Below are positions 60,282 to 64,000 of a stretch of DNA of 64,000 nucleotides, in pieces. The first letter of the stretch is position 1, and the number at the start of each line of letters is the position of its first letter. The translations under genes were made by a program, and so were the position numbers. Under the pieces are notes generated by a model that worked only from the letters and a program-made list of their open reading frames with translations, searched no databases and was not told the DNA's origin. Location: the NCBI GenBank assembly GCA_001464735.1, contig LNDU01000062.1, positions 54,357-118,356 on the forward strand. The letters are read 5' to 3'. This DNA comes from Nitrospira sp. Ga0074138. GTDB taxonomy: Bacteria; Nitrospirota; Nitrospiria; Nitrospirales; Nitrospiraceae.

Positions 60282-61688
60282 TCAGCGATTCGAAACTTTT
60301 TTGACCATACTGCTGTATTGGGATGTGTCACGAGTGTTGCGTGCAAGTTGTTCGTCCGTTTCACCCGTGAAGGCGATTGGTTCGGGCGACTGGGTTACGA
60401 CAATCTCGACCCGCCGGTTCTTGCTCCGGCCTTCTTCCGTATCGTTGGTCGCGATGGGACGTGCGTCCGCATAGCCGACGGCCCTGACGCGGTCGGCCCC
60501 TAATCCACCCTTGATCAGCGCCTTGCCGGCATTTTCGGCGCGCGCCTGAGAAAGCTCACCGTTATCCTTAAAGGGGCGCCGACTATCGTACTTGACCGGT
60601 GTGCTGTCGGTGTGTCCGGCGACTTCCACGCTCTGGGGACGGAACTTACGCAAGGCGACGCCGATGCGCTTGACCAAGGTGGTCCCTGCCGGTGTCATGG
60701 TGACTCGCCCCTTGGCGAACAGTTCACCCGATGACAATGCGAGCGTGAGTTTGTCGCCGCGCTGTTCTAACACCACGGTGCCTCGTTTGAGTTCGTCCTG
60801 GAGGGCGCTCGCCAGCCTCTCGCTGACCCGAGTGAGGTCAGTCGTGGCACGCGCCGTTGTGATGGTTGGCTGAGGCAGCCCATTCTTGGCGTAGGAAGGC
60901 AGTTTAACCGGTTTCGGCAAGCTCTTGCCCAGACTCGTGAGCAGGCGTTTCGCCTGGACGAGCTGCGAGTCGCGTGCGGCGAGTTCCATATCCATGTTGG
61001 CCTTGGCCAGCTGGAATTCCTGCTCTTTCGCCACCAATTGAAGGTCAAGGTCCGCAATCCGTTGCATCGCGGTATCAAGCTGGTCATTGTTGGTGGCAAA
61101 TTGCCGCTCAATGTCAAAGACTTGTTGTCTGGCCAACTCCAGGCTGCTTCGTGTCCGGTTCAGCTCTTGCGACATGTTCTGGTGGGTGTCCCGTTGGGTG
61201 CAGAGCCCTGCGAGTTCCTGCTCCTTTTGGGTCAGCTGCGCTTCCAAGGCTTCCGCGCGGGTCTTTTCGACGGTCACCTGATTCGCTGCCGCTGTCGTCT
61301 TCTCTCGCAGAAGGGACAACTCTTTCTCTTTAGCCGTGAGCTGTTCGAGGAGTTGTTCCAACCGCACGGTTTCCTTCTCTGCTTCCGAAGATTGGCTCTG
61401 GGGTGTGTCGATCGTAATCGACGTCATAGGCGTAATTGACGGAGCAAGTGACGTCTCGTCGCCGTCGACTTTGTGAACATACGAGCCCGCCTCGTTGTCC
61501 TGTTGAGCATGCCGAGCTTCAGCCAGGGTCAAGAACCCGATGAGCATGGCCAGAAGAGAACGTTGACCATTGTCCGATTGAACCGCGGTCGGATGGCTGT
61601 CGGCAATGGACTGAGTGACCGCAGCCTGACTCGATTCCTGTCCATTGACCGTGAAAGTGAAGAGAAACACGAAAGCGACCAGCTTCAT
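60282..61688 (-). CDS. OmpA-family protein with long coiled coil
   Basis: A 468-residue envelope protein. After a signal peptide (MKLVAFVFLFTFTVNGQ) and a low-complexity region there is a long coiled coil (about residues 100-270, with many Glu/Gln/Leu heptads such as LEQLLEQLTAKEKELSLLRE). The C-terminal 120 residues are an OmpA/MotB-type peptidoglycan-binding domain with VEVAGHTDSTPVKYDSRRPF, ELSQARAENAGKAL and RVRAVGYADARPIATNDTEE-GRSKNRRVEI. It probably tethers outer membrane or a periplasmic complex to the wall. ATG 61688 is chosen as the better signal-peptide start. Confidence 0.88.
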   Translation of the reverse strand: MKLVAFVFLFTFTVNGQESSQAAVTQSIADSHPTAVQSDNGQRSLLAMLIGFLTLAEARHAQQDNEAGSYVHKVDGDETSLAPSITPMTSITIDTPQSQSSEAEKETVRLEQLLEQLTAKEKELSLLREKTTAAANQVTVEKTRAEALEAQLTQKEQELAGLCTQRDTHQNMSQELNRTRSSLELARQQVFDIERQFATNNDQLDTAMQRIADLDLQLVAKEQEFQLAKANMDMELAARDSQLVQAKRLLTSLGKSLPKPVKLPSYAKNGLPQPTITTARATTDLTRVSERLASALQDELKRGTVVLEQRGDKLTLALSSGELFAKGRVTMTPAGTTLVKRIGVALRKFRPQSVEVAGHTDSTPVKYDSRRPFKDNGELSQARAENAGKALIKGGLGADRVRAVGYADARPIATNDTEEGRSKNRRVEIVVTQSPEPIAFTGETDEQLARNTRDTSQYSSMVKKVSNR

Positions 61689-61893
61689 AATCATATCTCA
61701 CCTCACTCAATGATGAAGTTGCAGCAACTCCACTGTCTGGAGTCAAGTTTTGAAGTCGACTATGGAGGCAACAGCCGTTCCCGTTCACACTACGAAAAAT
61801 CCGTCACGAAACAAGGGAACGACATTCAGCCAAAAATGACGAAACTGCCCTGGTAGTTCTTATCGAGTGATAAGTAGAACCAACAGGCCCTAA

Positions 61894-62170
61894 CCATACC
61901 CTATACGCCGTCTAGCGGCGCTTTGCAACTGGGGATTTTGACTGAATGTCGCGTCCAGCAAGGCTTGCAGGGCATCTCGTTGAGAGGCGTGATAGGGATC
62001 AAAAAGTAATAGGTGTTCCAGGCTGTCAGCCCACCACATCTAGTGGTACTGGGTATAAAGGATGCCGGGATCACGCATGAGATCAAACTCTCCGCGGCGT
62101 CGATCACCTGTACCTACCGAAGACGCGAGAGTGCTCCACGTGAAGGTCGACTGAGCTGAAGATATGACTC
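61894..62170 (-). pseudogene. Degenerate coding fragment
   Basis: Reading minus strand, one frame gives RRRGEFDLMRDPGILYTQYH, a TAG, then MWWADSLEHLLLFDPYHASQ and RDALQALLDATFSQNPQLQS before TAG. Just upstream a different frame reads SSVDLHVEHSRVFGRYR before a TGA. The two pieces look like parts of one protein broken by a frameshift and a nonsense codon. The family is not recognised. Confidence 0.35.
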
Positions 62171-62482
62171 GACAAGCTATACAGGAGATATCAGTCAAGC
62201 AGCCACGGCACTCAGTCCATGGCCTACTCTAGATATCAGCATCTCCGTTTTTGGCTATCTCCTCTGGAGTCCCCCACCTCGATGAATCTATTCGGATACT
62301 CACGGTGAATCGAAATGGATACGTCGTGTGAGGCCCCTGGTTCACAAACAACAGTACAATGGTGGAAATTCACAGCGTTATAAGTAGATTCACCATGGCC
62401 CGCTCCTTGCTGTTCGAACAGTGCAGAAGCTGTGGGGGACCCGCTGAATGAATCTAGGGGCTAGAGAACGAGGGAGGGCCAT
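62171..62482. other. Gene-poor stretch with a possible short minus-strand frame
   Basis: No clear gene. A minus-strand frame between stops reads IVLLFVNQGPHTTYPFRFTV and SIRIDSSRWGTPEEIAKNG, which looks protein-like, but it has no good start codon or ribosome site within 50 codons. It may be another decayed gene fragment. Confidence 0.3.
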
Positions 62483-62725
62483 ATGATCATAGTCAAGAGC
62501 CAGTTGCTCCAGCTGACGTTGTCGGCGATCACGTTCTTTTTAGTCGTTGGTGCGCTCTCGATGATCTGGCCTGCCATCATTGCCCTCTTTCTCGGTGCAC
62601 TCTGGCTGCTCCAATCGTTCAGCGTCGAGCCGGAGATGGCGGTGCTGTCATGGACCGAGGTCGGTAATTTGCCGATCGTCTTCGCCTCTCTTCGGCGACC
62701 CGGTCTTCCGGTGATGTTTTCGTAA
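62483..62725 (+). CDS. Small membrane protein
   Basis: An 80-residue protein with a purine-rich GGAGGG six bases before the ATG. Residues about 10-43 form one long or two short hydrophobic helices (LSAITFFLVVGALSMIWPAI). The C-terminal half is polar. No family is recognised. Confidence 0.5.
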   Translation: MIIVKSQLLQLTLSAITFFLVVGALSMIWPAIIALFLGALWLLQSFSVEPEMAVLSWTEVGNLPIVFASLRRPGLPVMFS

Positions 62726-62982
62726 AGTTAGATTCGGGCTCAGTCGAGGCAGCGGCAGCTCAAATAAGTCAATACTCAGGCCTGGCCCTAAGCTCACATT
62801 GGTGTGTCAGGGGAAAATGGCGATGCAAGATACAAGACCTGCCCCGGCGCTGCTGACTCTGGTTCTGTGTGAATCGTCATCCATGTGCCATTTAAGAGGT
62901 ATGCGAGTTGCGCATGTGTTCGCCCATAATTCGTGATCTCTAGTTTCGTTATCAATAAGTCCCCATCTATGAAGAAAATGCC

Positions 62983-63558
62983 ATGACTAAGGACGTTTTC
63001 ATTTCTCATTCGTCGCAAGATCGCACCATTGCCACAACTGTGTGTGGTGCCCTCGAGACTCGTGGTCTGAACTGTTGGATAGCCCCACGCGATATCCTGC
63101 CTGGAAGTTCGTGGGGGGAAAGCATCGTGCGCGCACTAGACGAATGCCAAATCATGGTCTTGGTTTTAACCACGCAGGCCAACGCCTCGCGCCATGTGGT
63201 AAAGGAGGTTGAGCGTGCTGACAATAAGCTAGCTCAGATCATAACCTTCCGTATTGATGACGTGATACTGAATCCGTCACTCGAGTACTTTCTCAGCGCC
63301 AAACATTGGCTTAATGCGGTAAGCAGGCCTGTCGAGGCGCATCTACCGGCGCTGGTGGACGCAGTGCAGATGCTGCGCGGCGTGGTCTGCCAGTCGAAGA
63401 GTGGGCCCACCCTGGCTCCGATATCGCCGATTCGGCCACCAGCAGTAAGTGACCAGGAACTGGTGAGCACGTTTAACGAACTGGCCCCCGACGACTGGGG
63501 CCGTACGCCGCGCGGAAAACTGGGGTACTTTTTTCAACGTCTATTTGAGGAGCGCTAA
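62983..63558 (+). CDS. TIR-domain protein
   Basis: A 191-residue protein. Residues 1-135 form a TIR domain: DVFISHSSQDRTIATTVCGA, NCWIAPRDILPGSSWGESIV and VLVLTTQANASRHVVKEVER. The glutamate in SWGESIV (E46) aligns with the NADase catalytic glutamate of active TIR domains. The C-terminal 55 residues are Pro/Ser-rich, followed by a helical region (NELAPDDWGRTPRGKLGYFF). Bacterial TIR proteins are often antiviral NADases or messenger synthases (Thoeris, CBASS). The next gene follows after 16 bp with an AGGAGGT site, so they may be an operon. Confidence 0.88.
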   Translation: MTKDVFISHSSQDRTIATTVCGALETRGLNCWIAPRDILPGSSWGESIVRALDECQIMVLVLTTQANASRHVVKEVERADNKLAQIITFRIDDVILNPSLEYFLSAKHWLNAVSRPVEAHLPALVDAVQMLRGVVCQSKSGPTLAPISPIRPPAVSDQELVSTFNELAPDDWGRTPRGKLGYFFQRLFEER

Positions 63559-63574
63559 TCCTCAGGAGGTAAAA

Positions 63575-63928
63575 ATGGATACGCAAGTAGTTGAAACTCC
63601 GACGCAACTGACAGCCGCTATCAAAGTCGAACGCAGCTTGCTCGACCGGGCCAAGGGAAATGATCTGGAGGCCATCACCACCATGTTTCGACAGTTTATG
63701 TCACCGGACGAAACGATCTATTTTGCTGAACACTGCGGTTTGCTGGGTTTTTGGGGTCTCGGCACACACAGCTTCGCCTGCTTGTCGAACCGGCGTCTTG
63801 CATCTTTACAGGTGGGTGCATTTGGTCGTGTGCATTACAACGACGGCTTTCTCGAACATGGCAATAGCGGTGTGGTGTATCAGCCGTCACTTCTTAAACT
63901 CTGGTTCATCGCGCAATCGTGTGGGTGA
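63575..63928 (+). CDS. Small protein with PH-like (YokE-type) core downstream of TIR
   Basis: A 117-residue protein starting at an ATG with AGGAGGT five bases upstream. After a helical start, the segment TIYFAEHCGLLGFWGLGTHS and ACLSNRRLASLQVGAFG resembles the bacterial pleckstrin-like domain (the T/S-N-R-R-L signature). It ends in the same frame at a TGA after KLWFIAQSCG, which may be a real terminus or a frameshift. It directly follows the TIR gene. Confidence 0.6.
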   Translation: MDTQVVETPTQLTAAIKVERSLLDRAKGNDLEAITTMFRQFMSPDETIYFAEHCGLLGFWGLGTHSFACLSNRRLASLQVGAFGRVHYNDGFLEHGNSGVVYQPSLLKLWFIAQSCG

Positions 63929-63931
63929 ATA

Positions 63932-64000
63932 ATGGGGCATTGCATGGCTGAACCCTATGCCAATAGAGACGTTCTGCTGTTTGCAATTGCCTGCGAAACT
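63932..64000 (+). CDS. Possible partial CDS at the window edge
   Basis: A frame opens at ATG 63932 (or 63944) and runs to the window end without a stop, encoding MAEPYANRDVLLFAIACET after the second start. Only 23 codons are available, so coding status cannot be judged. Confidence 0.25.
   Translation, partial: MGHCMAEPYANRDVLLFAIACET

Noticed and set aside
1..64000. CRISPR array
   Set aside because: No series of evenly spaced direct repeats was seen in any intergenic region.
1..64000. tRNA or rRNA genes
   Set aside because: No gap contained a cloverleaf with a GTTCGA-type T-loop or an rRNA core sequence.

Overview
The window is about 64 kb of moderately GC-rich, gene-dense bacterial chromosome. 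It most resembles a Nitrospirota (Nitrospira-type) genome. Pointers are an LL-diaminopimelate aminotransferase (dapL) lysine route, an argD-argF-argG-argH-lysA-dapA-dapB cluster, a two-gene version of the arginine dihydrolase/TIGR00300 enzyme, many Gram-negative lipoproteins and outer-membrane proteins, and long palindromic intergenic repeats. This assignment is inference from gene content and was not tested by a search. No rRNA, tRNA, CRISPR array, complete insertion sequence or prophage structural gene was recognised.

Layout. 0-7 kb (minus strand): rsmA, a small unknown gene, pdxA, a Na+/Ca2+ exchanger-type transporter and larC overlap one another in a tight operon; a secreted protein on the plus strand follows; then gpsA-larB overlap as ATGA. 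7-13 kb: an outer-membrane barrel, a zinc-ribbon membrane protein, the arginine dihydrolase/TIGR00300 pair, truD, a metallophosphoesterase and a HEAT-repeat membrane protein. 13.8-18 kb: a giant SAM-cyclase-ATPase-TPR signalling protein with a metallo-beta-lactamase-fold enzyme, then a palindromic repeat. 18-23 kb: a SirB1-like protein, a three-gene Lon-domain/ABC exporter operon and a CrtC/AttH-type lipocalin. 23-27.7 kb is accessory DNA: a peptidoglycan peptidase with a small membrane ORF, a lipocalin 3' relic, TauE/SafE, unknown genes, a truncated XRE antitoxin and a higBA pair whose toxin carries a nonsense codon. 27.8-36.6 kb: a seven-Asp-box lipoprotein, a His-rich lipoprotein, methyltransferases, two unknown genes, a macro-domain pseudogene, an alpha-amylase-family enzyme and a glutamine amidotransferase. 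36.7-49.6 kb: dapL, folK-panC, rmuC-mazG-pilZ, a rifampicin-phosphotransferase-like dikinase with a glycerate kinase, a lytic transglycosylase, a family-5 uracil-DNA glycosylase, a transaldolase and small metal-binding proteins. 50-58 kb: the arginine/lysine cluster. 58-61.7 kb: a DUF2628-like protein, gpmA, an unknown gene and an OmpA-family protein. 61.8-64 kb: a gene-poor stretch with decayed coding sequence, then a TIR-domain gene followed by a PH-like gene at the right edge.

How the genes fit together. dapL (36.7 kb), dapA, dapB and lysA give most of the diaminopimelate/lysine branch. argD-F-G-H complete arginine from acetylornithine, while the pair at 8.5-10.6 kb would return arginine nitrogen through ornithine, so a biosynthetic and a nitrogen-releasing arm coexist. 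larB and larC supply two steps of the nickel-pincer cofactor pathway without larA or larE in view. The best candidates for new biology are the split arginine-degrading pair, the orphan dikinase with RPH-like domain order beside glycerate kinase, the SAM/cyclase/STAND protein, the decaying toxin and ADP-ribose genes, and the TIR/PH-like pair at the edge.
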